This document shows positions 40,960-48,223 of a stretch of 48,970 nucleotides of DNA, piece after piece. This DNA is from Nostoc sp. S13 (GTDB taxonomy: Bacteria > Cyanobacteriota > Cyanobacteriia > Cyanobacteriales > Nostocaceae), in NCBI RefSeq assembly GCF_029379315.1, contig NZ_JAQYWQ010000044.1, forward strand, positions 1-48,970. The letters run 5' to 3'. Position numbers and translations under genes: made by a program. Numbering within the stretch: position 1 is the stretch's first letter; each line of letters begins with the position of its first letter. The notes beneath the pieces were generated by a model, which was not told where the DNA came from, searched no databases, and saw only the letters and a list, made by a program, of their open reading frames with translations.

Positions 40960-41940
40960 TTACACAAGAAAAGCCGGAGTTAAAGTTTTTCGCCACCGAT
41001 TCACCAATTTTTGCAATTCCCCCGACAACCAGCCATCAAATTGCGGATACACTGGCAAACGGGCTACCAATTCCCACCCCGCAGGTTGTAAAATTTCTCT
41101 TAGTGCCTGTTCCTGAACATGAGGATAATCGGGATTCACTTCATCTTTTGGCCCAATTCCGCCCAAATCTCGCGCACCAGCTTCGATACAAGCGAGTAAC
41201 CATCGGTCATCTTTAACTAAATTGGGCGGAATTTGAATAGTAATATCTGGCGGTAAAATCTGACGCGCTCTGAAAATGACTTCTGGTAACTGATGGGGGT
41301 CAAAAGGTGGTGCATCAAAGGTTTGCTGATGTCCTGGACTATGAGGTTGCAGGATAACTTCTTGAATGTGATAGTAACGTTGATGCAAGTCAGATATAGC
41401 TTCCAAAGTTTCCCACCAATCATTTACAGTTTCTCCAATTCCCAATAGCAACCCAGTTGTAAAGGGAATCTGCAACTCTCCCGCCCATTGCAATTGTTGT
41501 AAACGAACTTCTGGTAATTTACTCGGTGCGTGCCGATGTACACTATTTAACAATGTTGGTGTCAACTGTTCCAACATCAGCCCCATCGAAACATTTACAC
41601 GCTTGAGCTTTTGCATTTCCTCAAAACTCAGTGGACCTGCATTAGTGTGCGGTAAAAACCCCATTGAAAGCGCGAATTCACACAAATCATAAATTCGCTC
41701 AAACCACGCCTGACGCCTTGGCGAATAAGGATGCACTTCACCACTGAGTATGAGTATTTCACAAACTTTTTCGCTTTGAAGTGGTTTTAAAATACTGTTT
41801 GCATCTGAAAGACTCATCCAGGAACTTTTACCTGGTTCACTGCGAAAGTTGCAATAACTACAGCGATTAAAGCACTCGTAAGTGGGAACGATTGTATAAG
41901 CAGGGCTATAGGTGACAAGACGATAATTATTAATTGGCAT
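40960..41940 (-). CDS. cofG: 7,8-didemethyl-8-hydroxy-5-deazariboflavin synthase subunit CofG
   Basis: A 326-residue radical SAM enzyme that, with CofH, makes the deazaflavin F0 (antenna chromophore of cyanobacterial photolyases). The cluster motif CFNRCSYC (Cys 23, 27 and 30) is in the correct N-terminal place, after YTIVPTYE. Further typical segments are GEVHPYSPRR, HTNAGPLSFEEMQKLKRVNVSMGLMLEQ, TGLLLGIGET and DLGGIGPKDEVNPDYPHVQEQ. Length is normal. cofH is not in this window. The gene ends in frame 45 bp from the minisatellite. Confidence 0.95.
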   Translation of the reverse strand: MPINNYRLVTYSPAYTIVPTYECFNRCSYCNFRSEPGKSSWMSLSDANSILKPLQSEKVCEILILSGEVHPYSPRRQAWFERIYDLCEFALSMGFLPHTNAGPLSFEEMQKLKRVNVSMGLMLEQLTPTLLNSVHRHAPSKLPEVRLQQLQWAGELQIPFTTGLLLGIGETVNDWWETLEAISDLHQRYYHIQEVILQPHSPGHQQTFDAPPFDPHQLPEVIFRARQILPPDITIQIPPNLVKDDRWLLACIEAGARDLGGIGPKDEVNPDYPHVQEQALREILQPAGWELVARLPVYPQFDGWLSGELQKLVNRWRKTLTPAFLV

Positions 41941-42026
41941 AAGCAGGATAATCTAAAAGAATGCCTTGCTCAAACTATATAGATTAGCGTGTGACACTTG
42001 CTACCATTATATTAGATAAACAACAA

Positions 42027-42788
42027 CTATTTTGCTTTGTAAATTTCTGGTAACTGCCACCAAGTAACATGAGGATATTCGTGATGTTCCTCGTGGTAGC
42101 CAAAATGATAGCATGTGATAAATGACCACCAAATTGGACGGCTAATCGTTTGGGAACAATGAGGCTGAATATAACCTCCTATGGGTTCGCTATGAGGGAG
42201 GAAAGTACCAAAATAAAATAATTGGAATGAACTTAAAAGCGAAGGAATCACCCAAAAGTAATTTAAATTATCAGTCGGTATATGGAATATATATTTAGCA
42301 AAGTTATAAATAATAGTTAGGGCTATTATTTGTCCCCAACTCCAGTAACCCTTCATAAAATGAAAATACCATGCAAATAAATTTTTGTGTTTCCCATTAT
42401 GAAAATCTGGGTCTATTTTAGTTGCTGGATTGTGATGATGCAGCCAATGTTTTTTCAATAATTTTTTATAGGGTAAAAGACCATAAAATGATAGGGTTAA
42501 TGTCCCAATAAGATGATTAATCTTGGTGCTCTGGGGAAACACTACCCCATGCATGGCATCATGAGATGTAATAAATAATCCCGTATATAAAAATGTTTGC
42601 CATAGTATAACAGGCGATAACATCCAAAATTTTAACTTGGAGATGTCAAGCGAAAGTAATAAACTCAGGCTAATGACCCATGCGCTAACAATAACAATAG
42701 CAATGAAAAGTCCCTTAAACTGAGATTTACTTTTCACTACTGGGGTCACTTTTGTTTGATGACTGTGTGGTTTTTCTAATTGAATCAC
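42027..42788 (-). CDS. crtW: Beta-carotene ketolase, CrtW type
   Basis: A 253-residue membrane di-iron oxygenase that adds 4-keto groups to beta-ring carotenoids, giving echinenone/canthaxanthin and related pigments. All His boxes are present: HDAMH (76-80), HWLHHH (114-119) and HEEHHEYPH (232-240), with about four hydrophobic helices between. Length is normal for CrtW. It is alone on the minus strand; the next thing upstream is a broken HLIP gene in the same direction. Ketocarotenoids are photoprotective and feed the orange carotenoid protein. Confidence 0.93.
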   Translation of the reverse strand: MIQLEKPHSHQTKVTPVVKSKSQFKGLFIAIVIVSAWVISLSLLLSLDISKLKFWMLSPVILWQTFLYTGLFITSHDAMHGVVFPQSTKINHLIGTLTLSFYGLLPYKKLLKKHWLHHHNPATKIDPDFHNGKHKNLFAWYFHFMKGYWSWGQIIALTIIYNFAKYIFHIPTDNLNYFWVIPSLLSSFQLFYFGTFLPHSEPIGGYIQPHCSQTISRPIWWSFITCYHFGYHEEHHEYPHVTWWQLPEIYKAK

Positions 42789-43097
42789 GCTTTTACTCCG
42801 TCTAGTATTCAGGTGAAAATTCCTAAAATATAGTCACCACAAAAATTGCTAACCACGAGTCAGAAAACTTTTTTAGTGGTCAGTGTCTCGCATTGGATAG
42901 TGCCAACACTTGGAAATATTTAAAAATATTAAGATACTTTAACTATTATTACACATACTAGCCAATACCAACAAATTTTTTCGGTTTAAAGGTTGGTGTA
43001 TAAGCAATAAAACTTACTACTATAGTAATTATAGATACTAGTATTTATAATATTACTTTCTAAACAGTCAAAGGTGGCAGCAAGGGTGACAACATAT
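42789..43097. other. Upstream region of crtW
   Basis: About 310 bp, AT-rich, with no gene visible. It must hold the crtW promoter. No strong inverted repeat was noticed. Confidence 0.4.
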
Positions 43098-43300
43098 TTA
43101 GGGGGAAAAGTAAGGTATGAAGTGGAGTAATTCTCGTATTACGCTATAGTCGTTGAGCTCCCAAATTAGGTAAGCAACAAAACCGACCATAGCTAAACAT
43201 TAGTGACAAGTTCGGACTGAGGAGTAAACCCCAACTCTAAAGCATTACAATCTTTGCCATTGTATGCGTTTTCTATTGCATCATTTGGGTAAAGTCCCAT
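43098..43300 (-). pseudogene. High-light-inducible protein (HLIP) pseudogene
   Basis: Minus-strand ATG at 43300 opens MGLYPNDAIENAYNGKDCNA, LELGFTPQSELVTNV and a stop. In the next frame the protein continues LAMVGFVAYLIWELNDYSVI, RELLHFIPYFSP and stops (TAA at 43100-43098). Joined, this is a one-helix HLIP/Scp protein of about 67 residues. The break is consistent with loss of 4 bp in a stretch like AATGGTCGTTTAGCT, now AATGTTTAGCT (about 43196-43201). That removes the Arg of the conserved ExxNGRxAM chlorophyll-binding motif. It lies 310 bp upstream of crtW on the same strand. Confidence 0.82.
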
Positions 43301-43496
43301 TGTTGATTTTCCTGAAGTATGAAATTATGTTTCTTATCATGTCTAACCAATAAATTAGAGCTATCTATCCGTCTGTAGTACTAAAGTGTAAACAAGTCTA
43401 AAGTATGATATTTTCAAGATTCCCAGGAATTACTTTCAAATTAGCAAAATAGTACTTCAGATGCCAAAAAAAATCTAACGAAAGTTAGAAGGTTTT

Positions 43497-43634
43497 ATGA
43501 GTATTCTTGCCCAAACTAAGAAAGAGCAAAAAATCTTTTTCAAACTTATAGTATGGCTCCTACGCTCGACTTATCGATTTTTTGGCAACGCTCAAGCTGA
43601 CGCTGAAACTATCATGACTCGCACTCCCGTTTAG
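43497..43634 (+). CDS. Possible 45-residue small protein
   Basis: ATG at 43497 preceded by AGAAGG at 7-8 nt; the frame reads MSILAQTKKEQKIFFKLIVW, LLRSTYRFFGNAQADAETIM, TRTPV and stops at 43632-43634. It has one short hydrophobic segment (FFKLIVWLL). It overlaps the end of the convergent SRPBCC gene by 23 bp, which lowers the likelihood. No family known. Confidence 0.3.
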   Translation: MSILAQTKKEQKIFFKLIVWLLRSTYRFFGNAQADAETIMTRTPV

Positions 43635-44058
43635 TCACATAGTGACGATAGCGAAACATCGCTTCTAGTTGCACTTGCACTAACCAACCACTGACAAATT
43701 CAACTGTTCCTCCGCCAGGCATAGAGAAGGAAATAGCATCAGTCAGCTTAGTTTTGCCATTTTCCGGTTCAAATTCATGTCGATGTACCCAAGATTCAAA
43801 AGGGCCAGATATCTGTTCGTCGGTAAACAGGCGATATTTTTCACATTCAGTATGACGCGCTAACCAAGTTAAGGGTAATGGGCCCAGAAACAGACGAAAT
43901 TCTGTGATAGCGCCCACGTTCAGCCCCCCCTCACGACGAACCACTTGGACTGGCTGCCAAGGTGGATTCAGCAGTTGCAAAATATCTGGCCTTTCGTGAA
44001 ATTTCCAAACTATTTCTGGTGGGGCATTAATTACTGAGGAATGTTTAAATTGCAGCAT
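43612..44058 (-). CDS. SRPBCC family protein (START/Bet v1-like)
   Basis: A 148-residue soluble protein with the SRPBCC pattern: SSVINAPPEIVWKFHERPDILQLLNPPW at the N-terminus, a central FESWVHRHEFEPENGKTKLTDAISFSMPGGG and a C-terminal helix VQLEAMFRYRHYVTKR. Such proteins have a deep hydrophobic pocket that binds lipids, pigments or polyketides; cyanobacterial members of this type are uncharacterised. It lies 20 bp downstream of a small Cys-rich protein gene on the same strand, probably co-transcribed. Confidence 0.85.
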   Translation of the reverse strand: MLQFKHSSVINAPPEIVWKFHERPDILQLLNPPWQPVQVVRREGGLNVGAITEFRLFLGPLPLTWLARHTECEKYRLFTDEQISGPFESWVHRHEFEPENGKTKLTDAISFSMPGGGTVEFVSGWLVQVQLEAMFRYRHYVTKRECES

Positions 44059-44078
44059 GGAAAGAAAAACCTAAAAAT

Positions 44079-44267
44079 TCAACTTTCGGATTCGGTATCA
44101 ATCTCGATATCTAGGGTATCTTCATCAACCCGTATATACAAAATATTTGGGTTACAGCAAACTTGGCAATCTTCAATGTAAGATTGCTGTCCTCCAGCAC
44201 TCAAATCAATAAAAGTTAAGTTCGGTTCGCCGCAATAGGCGCAGTAATACTCAGCTGTGTTTTGCAT
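44079..44267 (-). CDS. CPXCG motif Cys-rich protein
   Basis: A 62-residue protein (start MQNTAEYYCAYCGEPN at 44267). Two Cys pairs, YCAYCG and DCQVCC, form a zinc-ribbon-like knuckle; the C-terminus is strongly acidic (DEDTLDIEIDTESES). This is the CPXCG family, found next to various genes with unknown role. An upstream ATG at 44324 is not used in this reading, because the added residues (MPNAPCPIPN) are encoded by a heptamer repeat array. It precedes the SRPBCC gene. Confidence 0.8.
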   Translation of the reverse strand: MQNTAEYYCAYCGEPNLTFIDLSAGGQQSYIEDCQVCCNPNILYIRVDEDTLDIEIDTESES

Positions 44268-44299
44268 CAAGTTTTCAGCTATGAATTCAATGGTATTAG

Positions 44300-44379
44300 G
44301 GATGGGGCATGGGGCATTGGGCACTTGTACTGAGCGGTGTGGTTGGCGCAGCCTCTCGTAGAGAATTATTGGGCATTGG
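44300..44379. repeat. Heptamer array interrupted by palindromic repeat
   Basis: GGGGCAT/GGGCATT heptamers (44304-44322 and 44370-44379) flank a 45-nt piece (44323-44368, CTTGTACTGAGCGGTGTGGT... to ...CTCTCGTAGAGAATTA) that belongs to the interspersed repeats of 15383 and 31024. It is the second example of insertion of such a repeat into an STRR array. Confidence 0.75.
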
Positions 44380-44429
44380 TTATGTATTTCTCCCTTATCC
44401 TCACCTACTGCTGTGTCCCCACTCCCCTA

Positions 44430-46085
44430 TTATCGAGTCCCTCCCAGTAATGGCTGTAATTCCTTTGGGGATGGATTGATATAACTCTTAGCATCAGCCA
44501 AATGCTTTAGTAGTGTAGACTGTGGCAGAGGCCCTTGCAAGTGGCTCCAGGGTAATACTTGCTCCGTTGACCATTCGGCGTGGACGTAGAAATCTAAATC
44601 GGGGATTTGTCCTTTAAGTTGTTTGAAAGCACGTTTGTAGCTACCCAAGGAGTCGCCAAAGTCACGAGTAAGTTGAAGGAGTTGGCAGAGTCTACGATCG
44701 CCTCTCGATAACAAAGCCTGTATAATTGACCAATTATAGCTTTCTGGGCGAAACTCTATCCCCTGTGGTTTTAGCTGTTTTTGCAAAAACTGCAACCGCT
44801 TTTCGGCTTGACGATTCACCCCAAACCATTGAAACGGTGTGTGTGCTTTGGGTACAAAGGTGCTGCATCCATATGTTAAACGCAATCCCGGCGCAGCTTT
44901 TTTGATATTACGCATCATCGCCACGGTTTGCTCTAAATCCTCTGGTTCCTCACCGGGAATTCCTGCCATTCCGTAGAGTTTTAAGCTTTTTAATCCGCCA
45001 GCTTTGGCATTTATCGCTGCTTGGATAATTTCGTCGTTATGCAGCTTTTTGTTGATGATTTGCCGGATTTTCTCGGAACCACTTTCTACAGCAATTGTAA
45101 GCGATCGCGTGTCTCGTTTCGTCAAAGTTTCTGCTAACTGGACTGTTACGGTATTGGTTCGCACAGAGGCAATACTGAGACGAACATCATCGTACTTTGG
45201 CTGACTAATATAATCTAGCAAAGTCTCAAATTCTGGATGCTGAGTTACAGAAGCCCCCAATAATCCTAGCCGATTTGTGACTTCTAAACCTCTGGCGATC
45301 GCTGGAATCAATGAATCTTCAAGACTCGCTGTTCTAAAAGGCAGTGTGAGATAACTCGCCAAACAAAAGCGGCACATTTCTGGACAACTTCTCACCACTT
45401 CCACCATGTAAATATTTTCCCATGCGGCTTTTTCGGTGACTACAGTCGATGCCGATAGAGTATTTCCCCGATAAGTCTGCTTTTGCACCACTGCGGGAAT
45501 TTCTGGAGAAATTGGTTTAATTGATTTGACTGCACCATCTATGCTGTGATATTCGACTTCATATAAACTAGGAATATAAATTCCTGGGACTTGTGCAAGT
45601 CTTTTTAGTTGAGTTTGTCTTGAGGCATTTCTTACTTCTTTGTACGCTTCAATAAAATTCCCTAACAGGTTTTCGCCATCTCCTAGTAAAATTACATCAA
45701 AAAAAGCTGCAAAAGGTTCGGGATTAGCTGTGAGAACTGGGCCACCACCAAAAATTATCGGATGAGAATCATCGCGAGAAGTTGCCAGAATCGGAATTTC
45801 TAAAGATTCTAGCAAATTTAAAATATTCACATAATCCAGTTCCCAGGAAATCGAAAATCCCACAATTTCCGGGGTTCTGGGGAGTTGTTCGTGAGTATCT
45901 GTAAACAGGCGACTCACCTGCACATCATCACGCATTGCCAAAGTTGCCCAAACTACCTGATAGCCGAGGCTAGTGATACCTACGCTATATTCATTGGGAA
46001 AGGCAAAGATTATCGGGATAGCGTTTGTATCTGGGGTGGCGGGGGTGAAAAGGAGGCGTTCAGAGGTAAATACAGATGATGTCAC
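44430..46085 (-). CDS. B12-binding domain radical SAM protein
   Basis: A 551-residue protein of the cyanobacterial B12-binding radical SAM group. The N-terminal 180 residues form the Rossmann-like cobalamin-type domain (FAFPNEYSVGITSLGYQVVW, PEIVGFSISWELDYVNILNLLE, IIFGGGPVLTANPEPFAAFFD). The radical SAM cluster motif SCPEMCRFCLASY is at about residue 230-242, followed by the TIM-barrel with SIASVRTNTVTVQLAETL and AVESGSEKIRQIINK. No classical His of base-on B12 binding (DxHxxG) is seen, as usual in the group. Reaction unknown; members modify tRNA, lipids or natural products. It is transcribed alone. Confidence 0.87.
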   Translation of the reverse strand: MTSSVFTSERLLFTPATPDTNAIPIIFAFPNEYSVGITSLGYQVVWATLAMRDDVQVSRLFTDTHEQLPRTPEIVGFSISWELDYVNILNLLESLEIPILATSRDDSHPIIFGGGPVLTANPEPFAAFFDVILLGDGENLLGNFIEAYKEVRNASRQTQLKRLAQVPGIYIPSLYEVEYHSIDGAVKSIKPISPEIPAVVQKQTYRGNTLSASTVVTEKAAWENIYMVEVVRSCPEMCRFCLASYLTLPFRTASLEDSLIPAIARGLEVTNRLGLLGASVTQHPEFETLLDYISQPKYDDVRLSIASVRTNTVTVQLAETLTKRDTRSLTIAVESGSEKIRQIINKKLHNDEIIQAAINAKAGGLKSLKLYGMAGIPGEEPEDLEQTVAMMRNIKKAAPGLRLTYGCSTFVPKAHTPFQWFGVNRQAEKRLQFLQKQLKPQGIEFRPESYNWSIIQALLSRGDRRLCQLLQLTRDFGDSLGSYKRAFKQLKGQIPDLDFYVHAEWSTEQVLPWSHLQGPLPQSTLLKHLADAKSYINPSPKELQPLLGGTR

Positions 46086-46106
46086 AGGTGTTTGTTAGGG
46101 GCAAGT

Positions 46107-46370
46107 TTATCTATATTTAATTTTAAGCCATAGAATTATCAAGTTAAAAACCAATGTCACGCTATTAGCAAGAATAATTGGTAAGGATTGTATATATATT
46201 CCATAAATTAACCACAAAAAAACACCAGTTATGAATGTAATGAGCGTTATTAAAGAAACATCTTTTGCTGATTTTGTTTGCCACGTTTTAAACATCTGTG
46301 GTAAGAAGGCGGTGGTGGTTAGTGTGGCAGCAGCTAATCCTAGAATTGTCAGAAAATCCATGTGATGCAA
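46107..46370 (-). CDS. SemiSWEET family transporter
   Basis: An 87-residue protein with three hydrophobic helices, the size of a SemiSWEET half-transporter (dimerises to transport sugars). The start MHHMDFLTILGLAAATLTTT, AFLPQMFKTWQTKSAKDVSL (the PQ motif) and ...FITGVFLWLIYGIYIQSLPI match the PQ-loop pattern. The Met at residue 4 is an equally good start. It lies 21 bp upstream of the radical SAM gene, so the two may share a transcript, though I see no functional link. Confidence 0.9.
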   Translation of the reverse strand: MHHMDFLTILGLAAATLTTTAFLPQMFKTWQTKSAKDVSLITLITFITGVFLWLIYGIYIQSLPIILANSVTLVFNLIILWLKIKYR

Positions 46371-46476
46371 ACCTCTAAAATAAAGTTTTCATTGATTAAA
46401 AAATTTAGAAGCTGATTTTTATAATACTGTATTAGTGTCTTCAATTTTACATTGTAACGTTAGGGAGAAAATGGAG

Positions 46477-46512
46477 AAAACAAAAAGGGAAAAAGTTAAA
46501 CTCTTTTCCCTT
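46477..46512 (-). terminator. Terminator after the Rpn-like fragment
   Basis: On the minus strand, GGGAAAA pairs with TTTTCCC (plus 46504-46510 and 46487-46493), with an extended A/T stem, then TTTTTGTTTT. It ends the gene at 46558. Confidence 0.75.
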
Positions 46513-46557
46513 CTCCTTTCAGCTTTATTCTAATCATTAAAGGATATGTGATTGACA

Positions 46558-47043
46558 CTAGCAAAACCGATTAATTAATTCTTCACGGGATAACTGCAAT
46601 AGTAAAGGCGTAAACTCTTCTGGTGATAACGCTAATAAAGGTTCAATAATTGCTTGAAGCTCATTATCTATTTCACCAAAGCGAACTTTAAGCAAGTTTT
46701 CCACCACTAAACGTTCTCCCTGCTCAATTCCTGTTTCGAGTCCCCGTTGTTCACCTTCTTGTATCGCCTGTTCTCGGTCTTCTTGTTGGTAAAGTGGTGC
46801 TAATGGCATAAGTAATTCCCTATCTTCCTCGTCTTGATTTGGAGTGACTTGTAAGTTTTGTTGCAAGTTGTATAGCAATTCTAACGCTGCTTTTCGGAAA
46901 GGATTATCAGGAGTAAGTGCTTCTAGTTCATCAATTGCTTGCTTTTGAACGTTCCCTCTACCGATGATTCTCAGCCATAAGGTTTCTGAGATAGATACGA
47001 ATTGATGAATTGTTACTATCACGGTACGCAAATATTCTGGCAT
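46558..47043 (-). CDS. C-terminal part of an Rpn-type nuclease-like protein
   Basis: A 161-residue protein (MPEYLRTVIVTIHQFVSISETLWLRIIGRGNVQKQAIDELEAL...). It resembles the C-terminal part of the large cyanobacterial group of PD-(D/E)XK, Rpn-like recombination proteins: helices, then an EQGERGxETGIEQGERLVVENLLKVRFG coiled segment and a closing ...LSPEEFTPLLLQLSREELINRF. The nuclease domain itself (N-terminal, with PD-(D/E)XK residues) is missing; upstream DNA has no continuation in frame. It is either a 5'-truncated remnant still open, or a short family member. A terminator follows. Confidence 0.55.
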   Translation of the reverse strand: MPEYLRTVIVTIHQFVSISETLWLRIIGRGNVQKQAIDELEALTPDNPFRKAALELLYNLQQNLQVTPNQDEEDRELLMPLAPLYQQEDREQAIQEGEQRGLETGIEQGERLVVENLLKVRFGEIDNELQAIIEPLLALSPEEFTPLLLQLSREELINRFC

Positions 47044-47253
47044 GAATTATATTCCAGGCAGGTAGTCATCTTTTGGGTTAGCACCAAATCCTGACAGATG
47101 AATAATTGTGAGAAATCAAGACTAGCGACTTAGCCCACCCTAACCACCACAAACCGCATAACCCTTTGATTCCCTGTAGCGATCGCTGTGGGGAATTGTC
47201 ATTTATGGGATTATCCCGGTAGAATTGAGTCAAACAGTATTTACAGTAAAAAT

Positions 47254-47661
47254 ATGTACACAAAAACAACACGTAATTTAGTAGGTAAGAACAGTAAATT
47301 AAACGTCAGTTCATACCCTACAATAAGCAATAACAATTTCCCAGATAGGAATACCAGAGTGTATGCAATTGCTTTTGATATGGATATTGAACTGCTACGA
47401 CAGTCCTATGGCGACCCATATAACAATGCTTATGGTGAGATTAAAAAAGTACTGACTTCACACGGTTTTACTAGACAGCAAGGTAGGGTTTACTTTGGAA
47501 ATGAAAATGTAAATGCTGTTACTTGTGTACTAGCAGTTCAAGATTTAGCTAAACAATTAGTATGGTTTCCTGTAGCAGTAAGAGATATCAGAATGCTAAG
47601 GATTGAAGAAAATAACGACCTATTACCCGCAGTTCAAGTAAACTTACCCAGTGAAAACTGA
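47254..47661 (+). CDS. VapD-like endoribonuclease with N-terminal extension
   Basis: A 135-residue protein starting MYTKTTRNLVGKNSKLNVSS. From about residue 35 it is a complete VapD: RVYAIAFDMDIELLRQSYGD, NNAYGEIKKVLTSHGFTRQQ, GRVYFGNENVNAVTCVLAVQ and DIRMLRIEENNDLLPAVQVN. VapD has a Cas2-like ferredoxin fold and cuts RNA; it is linked to persistence in pathogens. The conserved Asp of AFDMD is the probable catalytic residue. The first 34 residues (Thr/Asn/Ser-rich) are not part of the usual protein. No obvious antitoxin (VapX) gene lies next to it. A terminator follows the stop. Confidence 0.88.
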   Translation: MYTKTTRNLVGKNSKLNVSSYPTISNNNFPDRNTRVYAIAFDMDIELLRQSYGDPYNNAYGEIKKVLTSHGFTRQQGRVYFGNENVNAVTCVLAVQDLAKQLVWFPVAVRDIRMLRIEENNDLLPAVQVNLPSEN

Positions 47662-47690
47662 CGACGGTCAACAATTTTAATAGAGCCTCA

Positions 47691-47720
47691 ATCCCTGCCA
47701 CTGAACGGTAGGAATTTTTT
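47691..47720 (+). terminator. Rho-independent terminator after VapD
   Basis: Arms ATCCCTGCC (47691-47699) and GGTAGGAAT (47707-47715), with one mismatch and one wobble, then six T (47715-47720). Confidence 0.8.
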
Positions 47721-47752
47721 ATGTTTAAAAAATTTATTATAAGTAATGTCGT

Positions 47753-48223
47753 CTAACTGATTGTCATTTCTAAATATTTATGATTTTTTTGTAGACCTTT
47801 TTGCAGACCTTTTTTTGTTACCTTAAAACCAAAATTTTCATAAAAACGATAAGCATCTCTGTTTTGTTCATAAACTGCTAGACTGTATGGTGCTTTGCAT
47901 TCAGAGAGTATTTTATTAAGTAATTTTTTGCCGTAACCCTTTTTTTGATATGCCGATAAAACATAAATAGAAACTATTATCGTTTCTGTGGAAGTTTCAC
48001 GTACTGAGGTAAAACCTACTATTTTAGTATCTTCATAAATATTCCATATTTTAGTAATATATTGAGGATTTATAAATAATAATGATTCTTGTTTAGTATC
48101 TTCAATATAGTCTTTAAGTTCTTCTTTTGATAAAAATTTATGCGAATTTTGAATTTCTTCTTCTAAAATACGTGAAACTAAATCAAAATTTGCTGGATCG
48201 TATTTTTTGATTTGTTCGGTCAT
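47753..48223 (-). CDS. GNAT family N-acetyltransferase
   Basis: A 156-residue acetyltransferase. The acetyl-CoA loop is YVLSAYQKKGYGKKLLNKIL (motif A, Q-x-x-G-x-G), with the beta-strand ETIIVSIYV in front and the C-terminal AVYEQNRDAYRFYENFGFKV (motif B), the classical GNAT signature. The substrate is unknown; many such enzymes act on small molecules or proteins. The gene is very AT-rich compared with its neighbours, suggesting recent transfer. It converges on VapD, from which it is separated by 91 bp and a terminator. Confidence 0.93.
   Translation of the reverse strand: MTEQIKKYDPANFDLVSRILEEEIQNSHKFLSKEELKDYIEDTKQESLLFINPQYITKIWNIYEDTKIVGFTSVRETSTETIIVSIYVLSAYQKKGYGKKLLNKILSECKAPYSLAVYEQNRDAYRFYENFGFKVTKKGLQKGLQKNHKYLEMTIS

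Noticed and set aside
40695..40967. Leucine-rich heptad protein on the minus strand
   Set aside because: It is produced by the 21-bp repeat, overlaps the end of cofG and has no supporting start context; kept only as a finding about the repeat.
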